A stretch of DNA of 64,000 nt from Cenococcum geophilum 1.58 (taxonomy: Eukaryota > Ascomycota > Dothideomycetes > Gloniales > Gloniaceae). The number at the start of each line of letters is the position of its first letter. Position 1 is the stretch's first letter. The translations under genes and the position numbers were made by a program. The DNA lies in assembly GCA_001692895.1 (NCBI GenBank), contig KV748254.1:434001-498000 (forward strand). The letters are read 5' to 3'. Positions 24,472 through 36,471 of this stretch are shown piece by piece. Below the pieces are notes generated by a model. The model was not told where the DNA came from and did no database searches. It saw nothing but the letters and a program-made list of their open reading frames with translations.

Positions 24472-26581
24472 AGCCGCACCCTTTTTTTTTTTTTTTTTTT
24501 ATATCCGTTGTATTATACTACGTACAATACTGCGCATGCAGCCTCTAGGCTATGGCGCTATAGTTCTATATACATAAATCCTTTCTAGGCAGCTTAATAT
24601 GTACTAGTAGCTATGTCCTAGTAGTTTATAAACCCCTAAATTAGGAGTTTATAGTTTCCTAGTAAAAATACTAAGATACTACAACTACTAGGGAATGAGA
24701 AAATGGTAAGAAAAACTATAAGAAATCCTAACCCCTGTCCCTGTCCTTTTGCTCTCTACTGTCTTTTTACCCAAAAGCCTAGTAGGAGTTACCTCCTTCT
24801 AAACTCCTATTAATTTTATTCTTCCATAGAATCTTCTACGCTAGTACTATGTACTAGTTTAGCTGCTCTAAGATTCTCGCAGTCTTTACTATTAGCAAAG
24901 CGTTTTTCTTTACAATTAATGCAAAGAGGGGTGGTATGCTTACAAGGCCTACCGCTTATTAAGCAGGTAGGACAGCAGTAGTCTTTAGATAGATGTGCAG
25001 CCGCACAATATCTACAGGCCCTATTAGAGCATCTATCTCCTATATGGCCAAATTTTTGGCAGCTATTACACTGCGTAGTAGGAGAGACTTTGAGGTATTT
25101 TACTACCTTAGTAGCTGTACCTGCAATTGATATCTCTTTTTGCTTAAGGATTTCTTGTCTTTTTTCTTCGTTCTCTATAGTAAAAACTATGGAGCCAAAT
25201 CTGGTCTGTGGATCGTGTCTTTTTACACTAGATAAGATCTATCTAGGTAGTCCTTGTATCCTTATAGAATTAAAAGTCTCAATTTCTTCTTTTAGAAGCT
25301 TAGAGCCTCCTTCTCCTAAGAAAGGTAGGGTAGGAACTCNATNGGCTATAATTTGAACCCATNGTTNTAGTTTTTGTTCTCTTTAAAAGGTAAAGCAGTT
25401 ATGCNAGATTTCCTTATATTTAACTAGGAAATCTGCATTATACTCTTCCGTAGTCGTAAGGAGAATATTTTGTTTTCCTTTAGTTCTAGCTATAGATGCT
25501 AAAACCGGTTTTTCTACTTGCAGTTTTAATGCAAATAGTTAATTAACTTTGTTTCGTATAGAGAAGGTATCTAGAGGTTGGTCCTTTTAGTCTGTAATTA
25601 AGACTAGCTTTCTTTCTTATAGCTGCTTTTTCTTACTTCTAGTAGAAGTAGAAGGAGTAGGAAATGGTAGTGATAAGGAGGGTAGAGAGGACGAAGTACG
25701 GAGGTCCTTTTTTAGCCTCTCTGCGTAGGTTTNTTTAGTAGGGGNTACCTCCTTACGGAGAGCTCTTACTTCTTCNACTAGTCCTTTTAGGACATCTTTT
25801 NNCTTTTCTTTTCCTTTTATAAAGGGGTTTTCTCCTNCTAGGACACTACGTGTATAGTCCTCTAGCTGTTTAACTTGTTCCTTTTTATCTTCTTCTTCTT
25901 CTTCTAGCCCTTTATAGGCCTGGGTTAGGCTATCTAGAGCCTTTTATAGGTGTTATTCTGGAGAAAGGGGAGAGAAAGGTATACTAGGTGTACCAGCCGT
26001 AAAAGTCATCAGTTTGGTTATCTTTTTTGCAGGTTTTTAGTTTTCTTTTTTAGTAGAAGACTAAGGATGTCCTCTTTTTTCTCCTGTCCCAAATAGGCTA
26101 GGAGAAGGAGAAGGGCCAGAAAAAGTGAATGTAGATATAGACTCATTATCACTTATTTCTATAGGAGGTTTCTTTTTAGGCCTACCGGGCCTTGGCATTA
26201 TATCTCTTATAGGGGGGTTTTCCTAGTTTTTACTATCCTTATACCCTTTCTCCTTACTAATCCTACTAGAAGATTTCTGGGGAGATTAGGCTAAAAGGTA
26301 GTAGGGAAACTAGCCCCTATTTTGTAGTTTTGGTATTGGTGGTATTGGTAGTAGTAGTAGTAGTTTTAGTGTTCCTGTCCGTGCCTCGCTTATAAGCTAG
26401 GGCCACCCTTAGAGAAATTTTTCTGTTGGGAGGAAGGGGGTAAAACGACAAATAAATCCACCTCTAGCTCGCTAGGCAGTAGGAATTAGGTCTTGAAAGT
26501 TAGAAAATCGATTGTTTTTGATAGTAAGATGGGTATGCGTAAGTTTTGGGGTGTGGCGCTACCTTTTAGCCGCACCCTTTT
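24472..26581 (-). mobile_element. LINE-type element with ORF1 only and poly(A) tail
   Basis: AGCCGCACCCTTTT occurs on both sides (24472-24485 and 26568-26581) as a 14-bp target duplication. A run of about 19 T at 24482-24500 is the poly(A) tail seen from the plus strand, so the element reads on the minus strand. Between these marks lie a 5' leader of roughly 370 bp, one ORF1 (26198 to 24816) and a 3' tail of about 300 bp. There is no endonuclease or reverse transcriptase, so it must have been moved by the proteins of another LINE. It is much less decayed than its Gypsy-B host, as expected for a late arrival. Several N bases fall within it. Confidence 0.85.
24816..26198 (-). pseudogene. LINE ORF1 (gag-like) protein with three zinc knuckles
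   Basis: The minus-strand frame from ATG at 26198 to TAA at 24816 is 461 codons, in phase from end to end. It starts MPRPGRPKKKPP, has a Ser/Pro-rich segment, a glutamate/lysine-rich likely coiled coil around an EEEEEDKKEQ run (about 25860-25900), and ends with clustered CCHC knuckles (about 24890-25080), one of them CNSCQKFGHIGDRC. Such proteins coat LINE RNA as a ribonucleoprotein. At least four in-frame stops near the N-terminal third, such as TAG in GHP-stop-SS, are CAG/CAA-derived. Ambiguous bases at about 25340-25380 and 25730-25860 hide a few codons. The small plus-strand frame at 25090-25356 is its shadow. Confidence 0.82.
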
Positions 26582-28303
26582 ATTTATTAGTAAGAAAATA
26601 AGATTATAAGATCTTTACTATAATACTAAAAAATATTAAAAAGGCGTTAGAACTAGAGCAATATATTAACCTTTAACCTCTTATACCTAAAGAATATTAT
26701 AATCTAATTAATATATTTAAGAAATAATTTATAAATTAACTACCCCTATATTAAGATAAGTACAATTTTAAAATAGAACTTAAACCTAGTATAATGCTAA
26801 AGTTCGGCCCGTTATATAGTATATTATAAAAAGAGCTGCTTATAATATAATAATACCTTAAAGAGCACCTAAAGAAAGGATTTATTTGCCCTAGCTAATT
26901 ACTATTCGCCTTATTTATACTATTTATTAAAAAACCTAAAGGAGGCTTAAGGTTTTATATTAATTATTAAGCTTTAAATATAATTATAATTTAAAACTAA
27001 TATCCAATTCCTCTACTTTAAGAAACGCTTAACTATTTAGTAAAAGTATAATACTTTATAAAGCTTAACGTAGTCGCTGCTTTTAATTAAATCCGTATTT
27101 ATAAAGGAGATAAGAAGTATATAGCTTTCTGTATATAATAGGGACTTTTTAAATACCTAGTAATACCGTTTAGTATAAAGAATAATCCTAGTATATTTTA
27201 GCAATATATTAATAATATACTTCGCGAATTCCTTAATATATTTATTACCGCGTATATTAATAATATCTTAATTTATTTATCTTTACTTTCTAAATATTAA
27301 AGGCATATTTAAATAGTCTTTAAACGCCTATAAGACGCGGGCTTATAATGCGATATTAAGAAATATAAGTTCTATATATCTAAAGTTATATACTTAGGCC
27401 TAATTATATCCCGTAACGGGATTAAAATAAACTCTAAAAAATTTCTATAATTATAAACTAGGAAAGTCCTAGTAGTATATAAGATATTTAAGGATTTCTA
27501 GGATTTATAAATTTTTACTATTAATTTATTAATTACTTCTTAAAAATTATTTAGCTATTAGTAAACTTAATAAGGAAGAATATAAAATTTAAATAAACTA
27601 CTAAATATAAATAAGCTTTTAATAACCTAAAATATTATTTTATAACTACTTTAATTCTTACCTACTTTAATTTAGACCTTAAATATATTATTAAAATAGA
27701 CTTATCTAATTATGCACTAGAAGAAGTATTATTATAGTATAATAAAAATAGCGAGCTACGCCTAGTAGCCTTTCTTTCCTAAAAACTTACCCCTACTAAA
27801 TTAAACTATAAGATATATAATAAGGAACTACTTATAATTATTAGATGCTTTAAATAATAGCGTCTAAAACTTAAAGAATTATTATTTCTAATATGTGTAT
27901 TAACGGACTATAAAAACCTATAGTACTTTATAACTATAAAGTAATTAACGCAGCGCTAAATTTGTTAGGCCGAATACCTTTTATAATTTAACTTTAAGAT
28001 TATATACTAACCTAGTAAACTTAATTAAAAGCCTAACTTATTAATATAATAATTATAGGACTTATCTATAAACGCCTTTAACAAACAAATTATAAATTAA
28101 TTATAAATTCTACTACCCCCTAAACGCTTTAAGAAACTACGCCCTATATTTTTAAACGCGGAGCTTAATAGAAATAAATTAGAAATTAATAAGTAGGATA
28201 TAGAAATTAATAAATTAATAAAGCATAAATATAAGAATAACCCCTAAATATTAAATATAATAAAAGTAATTTAAATATAGAAACAGTAATATAAGGATAT
28301 TAC
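26582..28303 (+). pseudogene. Gypsy-B reverse transcriptase and RNase H relic
   Basis: The plus strand gives a decayed reverse transcriptase whose catalytic box reads YINNILIY at 27253-27276, that is YIDDILIY with both aspartates changed to asparagine by G-to-A transitions. Upstream, about 26930-26990, are residues like KKPKGGLRFYIxY. Downstream, at about 27700-27930, RNase H features are visible. The stops and lost aspartates make it catalytically dead. The frame is cut at 28303 by the copia insertion. Confidence 0.82.
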
Positions 28304-28522
28304 TGTTTATACCAACTTAATAGTATAAGTGAGTTATATCCTAGGGCACGAAATACGTATAGTATTGTATGCTCTTTAGGATGGTAGTAACTGTCGATTC
28401 TATTAAGGTAGACTACGTGGTCTATATACTGACGCGCCTCCCCCCTAATTAGTTAGCATGTAGGTAGTTAGTGTACCGAACGCGTAAATACGCGTTCGTA
28501 TACTAGGTGCTATAATTATACA
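28304..28522 (-). repeat. Copia 3' LTR (219 bp)
   Basis: It is collinear with 34146-34364 without any gap, both beginning TGTTTATAC and ending ATTATACA. It includes an AACGCGTAAATACGCGTT near-palindrome at about 28480-28497. Confidence 0.95.
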
Positions 28523-31500
28523 CTAGCGGTACTTAGAAGATGAAACCACTTATATACAGCCTCTATAATTGCCTTAATAGAACTATAAAACACGTAAGGA
28601 AATATATAGGAAATCCCTCCTAAGGTGCCTTCTGGGCTGCCTTCCAAATAGTACTCTAGGCTGGCCGTAAGTCCTGCTTATAGTCCGTAAAATGAACTAT
28701 ACGGCCCTTTAGCGGGCCGTAAATAAACTATACGGCCTTCTGGCGGGCCGTAACTAAACCGTAAATGCTCTATTAGTCTCGCTCTACCTATTCTATAACC
28801 TTTAGGTTAAGCTTATTTATGTTAATTAGGGTTTTAAGGGCTTAACACGGCTTTGCCTTAGTTATAGCGTCTGCTAAGTTATCTCCGCTGCTGATCTATT
28901 TAACCTCTGTAATTTTATGTCGTTCGTAAGCCTAACGTAAGCACATTAGGTCAACTATAAGCCTCTTCTCTTATGTTGTACCTAGTTTAACTAGGCAGTT
29001 ATAAAGGGACTTTAAGTTAGTGTATAGGACTAAAGGTAGTTGCTCCAATTATAGGATCTTCTGAATTGTTAACTTAATTACGGTTGCTATATTAAAGCTA
29101 TAAGCTAGTGCATATAGTTTAAAAGCTAGTATACTACGGGTTACTCGTTTACACTTAATTAAAGACTAGTATAGAATGTTTGCGTCCTAATTATGGTCCA
29201 TAAGTACGATTATAAAGCCGATTTGCGATAATAGGTCCCTATTATTAGCGAAGGAGGTGTCTATAAATGCTATTACGCTAAGGGAATTTAGGTCCAGTGG
29301 TATAAAAGTAAGTCCTCTTATTGCGTTGTCAATTTGCCATTAAATGCGCTTATTAAGCTGCTTAATATTTTCTTCTTATAGATTTACTACCTAGGCCGCA
29401 AAGGACAAGTCGTAGGCAGATTTGGGTTAGTAGACTGTAGCTATATAGGCGCCTCTTGCACGCTATGCAGCGTATTAGTCCTTTATATTTACGGTTTTAC
29501 GGATCTCTCCGCAGGAACTAGTAAGGTCTATAGGCTTTGCTATAACGGGCTTTAGGTTTTAAGCTTAGCGTTCCTAAGTTAGTTAAATTAAATTGCCCTT
29601 TTATATAATTAAGCCTCCGTTAAACTTGATCGGAGTTTACTTAGTTAACTACTTTCGTAGCTTTGCTAGGAACTTAGCTTCTTAGAGTTTAGTCTCTTTA
29701 GCGTCTGTAAAAGTCTAGTCCGCTAAAAAGAGAGTATTATTTGTTTAGAGTTTAATAATACCGAGGCCGTTTAATAGGGTGTATAGGAGGCAGGGGTTAT
29801 AAGTTAACTGCTCTATCCTAAGTTTACGGACGTAGTACTGGTGGTATATCTTAAACTAATGGTTTTCAGCTTCTGGTACTCCGTAAAGTGGTTTTATAAC
29901 CTATAAAATTATTTCTAGTTATAAATTAAGCTCGAGCGGTAGTTGTATAAAGATGTCCCTACTTAAGTAGGTATTAGACTGCACGTAGGCTTGTGAAATG
30001 TCCCGTAAGTAGAGGGCTACGGGTTTAGTTTGCTGTAGTCTAGGCGTAAGCGCAAGTATAATCTATTAACTAACTTGTTAAATTATAGGCAATTGCGTAA
30101 GGACTAAATCCTTTCCCTAGTCATTGTAAGCTTGTATAATAAGCCTTAATTTCTTAAAGGCTTTATTAGTACCAGGGTGCTTAATCTCGTTAATAAAGCG
30201 TAAGTTAAATATACGGACGCCTTGCGGGACGTCTCTCTCTATTATAACCGCAAAGACGCCCTTTTTAAGTAGTCCGTTAATCTCTTTGCGTCTTAAGTCT
30301 ATAAAAGGGTTTTCCTATACTAGAACTAATATATCCGTAGGCGGTTGCCTTACGGATGTGCTTGTGGAGGTTAGGTAATTCTCCATTACGGGGTACTTTT
30401 AGGGGCGTCCTCGACCACGCTTTACAGTAGGTTTAGTAGGTTTAGTAGGTTTTTAAGGAACTTCTATAGTAGGCAGAGGTGCTTCTAGTTCGTTTAGTTT
30501 AGCGGGTGCTTTTAGTTTATCTGGTTCAACGGTATAGGTATTTTTAGACCGAAAGTAGGGTTTTACGGACGTGCTTCTAAAGTTAGTCGGTCCGCTAGGG
30601 AGTTGTATATAGTACGTTTCGTCTTCTATAGCTAGTAGACGATAAGGTCCGGTCTAATTGCCGCTCTTACACTATATAAGGACTTTAGAATTAAGCGGGA
30701 GGTTATATACTAAGGTCGTATTAGGTCCGTTGCGGTAGTGCAAAGCGTTATTAATAGTTTATTTAGCCCGTAATTTGACTATTTCGGCTATTGCTTTCCG
30801 TATTATAGCTGCTTTTTCCGTAATAGACGGGGCAGGAGGGCCTAGGTTGCTTATCCTTAGGTAGGCTCCGTAAACCAAGAGGGTAGGTACTAGCCCGTTA
30901 GGGCCAGCGGTGTTATTAACGGCTTTTATAGCTATCTGTAAAGCCAGTTCCTTTTAGATGTCCTTATACTCGTCCGTAATAATCTAGTAAGCTCTTTATA
31001 GAGCTAGGTAAGCTTACTTAATAAGCCTAATAAACTAGTGCGCCTTAACTGGAATAGCTTTTGTTAAAATAGCCATGGCCGTAGCGTACTGTTGGAATTC
31101 CTTACTAATAAAGCTCCTACTAGCGTTGTGGGTAATGTACTTAGGGGGTCCAACGTATATGTTAATCCAGTAGGTCCGTAAAATATCCTAAGTATATTTT
31201 GCGGATATATTTTACAACTAACGGGCGGCTTAATAGCGGGTTGCCTTATTAATTATATATAATACTAGGCTGCCGTTAATGTATATAATATCTACGTATA
31301 CTAAGTGGTTGAAATTAAGGTCTTTATAAAGAGTAAACTTAAATCGGCCTAGGGAACGTCTGTATTTCTGGCAGAAGGAGCAGTATTTAGTTAGGTGGTT
31401 AATTGCCTTCCTATTAACGTCGTTATATCTAGAACGTTTAAGGACTCTATGCAGCTTTTCGGCTAACGGGTGGCCGAAACGGCGGTATAGGCGGTGGATT

Positions 31501-34145
31501 TCCGTACTGGTGAGGTAGTACGGGTTATAGTTAAAAGATTCCTAAATATAGGTCTATAAAGTCTCTCCCTATATAAGGAACGGGTGTTTAAATCGTCGTG
31601 TAATTAGTAGGGTAATATTCTTACTTCTTAGGGCAGTTGCGGGGCCAATTAGGGTATCCGTAACATTATTATAGTAAACCTATAGTCTATTTATGTCCGC
31701 AAGGCAGAGTAGGAAAGGGGTATCCGCTTTTACTATATAGAAGTTAACTGGGCTAATTAGAGTCTTGACTTTAACTAATTTAATTAATGCGGTTAAGCTA
31801 ATGCCAAATTGGATATTTACGGCCCTAGTTTGTATAGTATCGATGTCCGTATTATCCTTTATAGTAGTCTTATATATAAGGTATTATCCATAACCTATAG
31901 TAGACTTCTTAGAGGTATTTGTATCAATTATAACGCCATAGAATTCTTTAGGGGTGTAGCGTTCTGTGGTGATATATGTAAATGGGTGCTATTTGCGGTC
32001 TATAACGTCCGTAACGGGTCTAATAGGTGTGCTTATGGGCTGGTTTTTGGGTGCGATTAAGTGTATAAAGGAGCGGTCGGCTAATACGGTCGTAATATTA
32101 AAGGCTTAGGTGTCTATAAAAGGTTTAAAAGTAGTTAGGAACGTCTCTAAGGTCTCCTATTCCTAAATATCTAAGTTAAAGTTAATTATAAGGGCTTCTA
32201 TTAACTCGTTAAGAGACTCCTTTGCCTTCTCTCCTTTATAGTCTAAGATAAACTAGTTAATCTAATTATTAAATCTCTTCTTAGACTTATTGCGTTCTTC
32301 TTAGGTGTGCTTTATAGACTAATATCCTTCCTTACCGCACATAAAACACTTCTGGCTAGTTTGTCTATAGGGGTATACTTTTATATAGGAGTTGCTATGG
32401 GGGTTGCGGGTAGGACTTGGTCAGTACGGGTACTACTGGCAGTAGCGGCGGTCCGTAAAGTAGGCGTCTGAGTTAGTTTACGGGTTTTGCGGGTCTATAA
32501 CGAAGGCTTAAGTACTGCCTGGCGGGTTTAAAACTTCATACGTTATAATAGAGGACCGTAAATCGTTAATAAGGCTAGTTAAGGTATCTATAGGCTTATA
32601 ATAGGTATATTTATAGGGCTTTACTTCCTAGTAAGCCGTAATAAGTTTATTATGCAGAAAGTCGTCTGTTTGAAGCTTAATATTAAGGCCGTACTGTAGG
32701 TGCCAAAGGTCTTTAATAAGGATTTGCAGACACTCTATAGTTAATTTTTCGGTATTTTTATTAATTACGGTCCGTAACTTAGTCGCATTCCATTAGATAA
32801 GGATATTACGCTTATATTCCGGTCCTTTAAAGTAATTACGTGTAGCTTTATATAGCTTATTAAAGGAAACACTAAGGGGGTTATTTTTAAGGTTGGTGTA
32901 GTAGTAGTTAAGGGCTAGGCTACGCAGTATAGTAGAGTAGGCTTGGCTAAACTCCTATTTAGGAATATTAGCCTTCTAACAGAGGTCCGTAAAGATAGTT
33001 AGTTTAAAGTTAAAGTTATTATTTTTACTGTTGTACTTGGATTTGTCGGTATAGAGCTTAGCTAGATTAGCTAGCTCCTTACTATAGGTCTTTACTTAGG
33101 TGGTTTATGGATCTGTAACTTAAATAACAGAAGGGGTTTAGTCCGTAATTTAATTTATAGGGGTATTGCGGTCCGTAATTTGGGTTACGGGGGTATTACA
33201 GTCCGTAACTTTAGTACTGGGTATACTTTAGTCCGTAAGGTTAATTTCGAAATCGCTTAGGTTTATAGGACGAATTTAGTTAAGTAGGTTAGGTATAAGG
33301 CTAGCGATACTATTAAGTTTGGGAGAAGTAAAGAGTTTATTAGTGGCTTTAACCTAGTCTAGGATTTCCTCTTTAGTCTATTCCGTTTAGTCCTCCTCTT
33401 ATATTATGTTATATAAGAACCGTATAACAGTAACTTGTTTATCCTTTTTAACCTATACACCTTGGTGACGTAAAAGGGTTCGTAGGTTATGGATGGTAGT
33501 AGGGTTATAAGCCTTAAGAATAGCTTCCGTAAAGTCCGCAAAGTCTTCCTTATATTACTCCTATAGGTCATTATTTAGAAGCTTATAATATCCATATTTA
33601 AGGATTTTGAAATTAATATAGTCATTAACGCCGTCCATAGACGTAAGGTCGACTCCCTAACTCTACTTCTTTTAACCTTTACTAATTTGCTTAGTTATAT
33701 CTGCTATATTATATAGCGTAGTATATCTATATAAGCTGTAGTAGGTAGTAGTAGCTTATAGCGGGTAGAGGAGGTCTTATAATAGTCCGTAAAATTAATT
33801 AGCGGGTCTGTAATAGTTTAAAAGGTCTTATAGTAGTCCGTAAAGGCGATTAACGGGTCTGTAACGGTTTATAGAAGAGTAAGGGGTTTCCGTAAGGTCT
33901 AAAGAGGTTTAAGGTTTAAGGGGGTTAAAGATAAGGGGTTCCGTAAAGGTCTGTATTCGCGTCTATAAACTTCCGGTAAACCGTACTAAGACTTAAATAA
34001 GTATATAGAGTTAGTAATAAGTCCGTAATCCCCGACTTCTAACCTTCTAGTAGGTCATACTAGGAGTTTAAACGGGTAGTCGCTATCGTATATCGCTTAG
34101 GGGAGGTGTTAAGTAATTGCTAATCTATGCGCGCTTACTAATCAG
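28523..34145 (-). pseudogene. Copia Gag-Pol polyprotein relic
   Basis: The minus strand can be read through most of the copia polyprotein. Gag zinc knuckle at about 32290-32350: CFMCGKEGY, then SIKHT. Integrase at about 31200-31520: RFGHP, then LTKYCSFCQKYRR (the HHCC finger), then a DIIYINGS segment. Reverse transcriptase at about 29850-29900: IKPLYGVPEAENH. RNase H at about 28780-29420: FIDTSFANNRDLLSQIG, KCKRVTRSILA, SLYNCLVKLGTT. In copia the integrase precedes the reverse transcriptase, as seen here. Stops of CAA/CAG origin recur, but fewer than in Gypsy-A or Gypsy-B. Short plus-strand open frames such as 31809-32060 are shadows. Confidence 0.9.
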
Positions 34146-34364
34146 TGTTTATACTAACTTAATGGTATAAGTAAGTTATATCCCGGGGCACGAAATACGT
34201 ATAGTATCGTATGCTCTTTGGGATGGTGGTAACTGTTAATTCTATTAAGGTAGACTACGTGGTCTATATACTAACGCGCCTTCCCCCTAATTAGTTAGTA
34301 CGTAGGTAGTTGGTGCACCGAACGCGTAAATACGCGTTCGTATACCAGGTGCTGTAATTATACA
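34146..34364 (-). repeat. Copia 5' LTR (219 bp)
   Basis: This is the partner of 28304-28522. It keeps more C and G at the variable positions (for example CCCGGGG against CCTAGGG), so it is the less mutated of the two. Confidence 0.95.
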
Positions 34365-34369
34365 ATTAC

Positions 34370-36161
34370 ATTTACTAAATGCAAAATTTGTAATAATTAG
34401 TTATACTATTAATAGAAGATAGTAATCCTAAATTCTAAACCCTTACAATTTAAGATACTTAAATTTATATACGATTCCCCTATAATAGGGCATCCTAACT
34501 ATATAAAGACCTATAAGATTATCTAATAAGTATATTACTAGCCTATAATATATAACTATATACGAAAATATATTTAAGTATATAAAATATGCGTATATAA
34601 GAAGACCTCTTATATAAAGAAGTAAGGAATACTTTAACCGTTGCTAATTCTAATATAGAGATAGTAAAATATATTAATTAACTTTATAGTTAACCTGCCT
34701 AATAATAATAGGTTTATAAATATTATAGTAGTTATTAACCGTTTTATAAAAATATAATACATAATTCCTATAGACTTAATTAATATAATATTAGTAGCTA
34801 AATATTTTATTAAGTATGTCTTTAAGCTATACGGACTTCCTAATTTAATAATATCCAACTATAAAAGCTAGTTTATTTTAGACTTCTAGCAAGCCCTATA
34901 TAAATAATTAAGTATATAAATATAACTCTTAACTGCATTTTATTTAGAGATAAACGGTTAAACTAAAATTATAAACGTGATTATAGAATAATACCTATAA
35001 ATATACTGCTTCTACCTACAAGATAACTGGAAAAATTAGCTACCTTTAGCTAAGTTTACTATAAATAATATAAAAAATAAATTAATAGGCGTAACGCCGT
35101 TCTATTTAACCTACGGATAAGACCCTTAACTTAGATTTAAACTATAACCCAAAATTAATATAATAGGACCTATAATTAAGAGGATTTAACTAATTAACAC
35201 GTATAACTTTACTAATTAAATAAAGTAGTTAACGGAACTATTATAAAGTAAATTAGTGTATGCTTAAATAGTATAGGAATAGCATATAAATAAAGAATAA
35301 GCTCCCGTATAGGACTTTAAGGAAGGTAATATAGTTTACCTAAATATATAAAACCTAAAGACTTAACAACCCTTAAAGAAACTTAATTAGAAGTTTATAG
35401 GCCTATACCAAATTAAGAAAAGACTAAGCCTATACGCTTATAAGCTTAAACTACTAACTAAGATAAAAAATATATCTGATATTCTATATAAGCTTACTAT
35501 AACCTTTAAAGGGTAAACCTATAACTTATAAAATGCCGCCACTACCTCCTATAATTATTAATAATAGTAACGGTTCTTACTTTATTAACTTAATTAATAA
35601 TATATAATAAAAAAATATAATCTAAATAATTTAAACTTCTTATTAAGTGGGAAGGATATAAAATACGAACTTAGGAAACCTATAACTAGATTAAGGCCAA
35701 CGCGCCTTCCCTAGTAAAAGAATTCCATAAAGACTATCCTTCGCGGCCTACTTTAGCTAAATAGATATAATATAAAGGCAAATAACTGCTACCTAATATA
35801 AATACACGAAATATAATAGCAGGAAGCTTAAAATTAAAAAGAACTTAAAATATATTATAACGTTTATAATATAATTATATAATACGCAAGATGTTAAAGA
35901 ACTTTAACCGCTAGTTAAAGTTATTTAATTAGTTAAATCTACCTTGCTAAGACCTACTATAAAGATATTAGTTCTACTTACCACCTTAACTAAGCTAATA
36001 GCGATTTTCTATCCCAGGGATGGAAAATCCTAATTGGCCTATTTAATAATAGAATTGGTAAAACCCTATACTACCACCTAACGCGAAAATATAACACGCG
36101 ATAAGTTATAAGTCTTAACTAAAATTAAATTATTTAGACCTTTAGCTAAAAGGGGGGGTAC
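34370..36161 (+). pseudogene. Gypsy-B integrase and chromodomain relic, with 3' tail
   Basis: The polyprotein resumes after the copia element. HPNYIKT near 34490 matches the HPGxxKT segment of the integrase zinc-binding region, and NFIVNLP at about 34679-34699 is the DFIVDLP of the catalytic core with D changed to N. At about 35635-35760, reading through stops gives LIKWEGYK, then ETYN, then LVKEFHKDYPSRP, a typical chromodomain ending; such domains steer integration to heterochromatin marked by methylated histone H3. A near-perfect palindrome at 36003-36029 and a polypurine tract precede the 3' LTR. The 74-codon minus frame at 34634-34858 is a shadow. Confidence 0.82.
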
Positions 36162-36466
36162 TATAATAGGACTAGTCCAGTTACAGTAGGAATATCTTAG
36201 TAAAATACTTAATAGATAAATTCTGATGCTTTAACTAAATTCTATTAGATTAATTAAATTCTACTAAAGCCTATTAAAGACCGCGTGCGTATATACGCAC
36301 GCATCGACCATTAAGCCCCTAACTATTTAATTATATAATTCTCTTATTATTCCCTTCTCTTCTTTACGCAACGTCTTGTTTTTAGCGAGAGCTATATACT
36401 CTTAGATTTAGATAGAATTTATATCGTTCCTTTAAATCTTCCCTAAAGTCTCTTCGCGCCCTTATA
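36162..36466 (+). repeat. Gypsy-B 3' LTR (305 bp)
   Basis: It has the same length as the 5' LTR and is collinear with it; the right-hand ATCTA duplication follows at 36467-36471. Confidence 0.92.
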
Positions 36467-36471
36467 ATCTA

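Larger units (their letters stand above)
28304..34364 (-). mobile_element. Ty1/copia retrotransposon, full length
   Basis: LTRs of 219 bp each (28304-28522 and 34146-34364), with canonical TG...CA ends, are flanked by the 5-bp duplication ATTAC (28299-28303 and 34365-34369). The body reads on the minus strand in copia order: gag with zinc knuckle, integrase, reverse transcriptase, RNase H. The full length is 6061 bp. I counted about 18 differences between the two LTRs (near 8 percent), all transitions, which is what RIP produces after insertion. Confidence 0.95.
22388..36466 (+). mobile_element. Gypsy-B chromovirus-type retrotransposon with two insertions
   Basis: LTRs of exactly 305 bp lie at 22388-22692 and 36162-36466, with the 5-bp duplication ATCTA at 22383-22387 and 36467-36471. 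A polypurine tract AAAAGGGGGGG lies at about 36149-36159, just before the 3' LTR, so the element reads on the plus strand. Gag, protease, reverse transcriptase, integrase and chromodomain pieces occur in that order. A LINE ORF1 element (24486-26567) and a copia element (28304-34364) sit inside. Without them the element is about 5.9 kb. Confidence 0.93.

Noticed and set aside
25090-25356. 88-residue plus-strand frame
   Set aside because: It lies antisense to the LINE ORF1 frame, which has zinc knuckles and a full in-phase length.
31809-32060. 83-residue plus-strand frame
   Set aside because: It is antisense to the copia polyprotein between the gag zinc knuckle and integrase, and has no recognisable domain.
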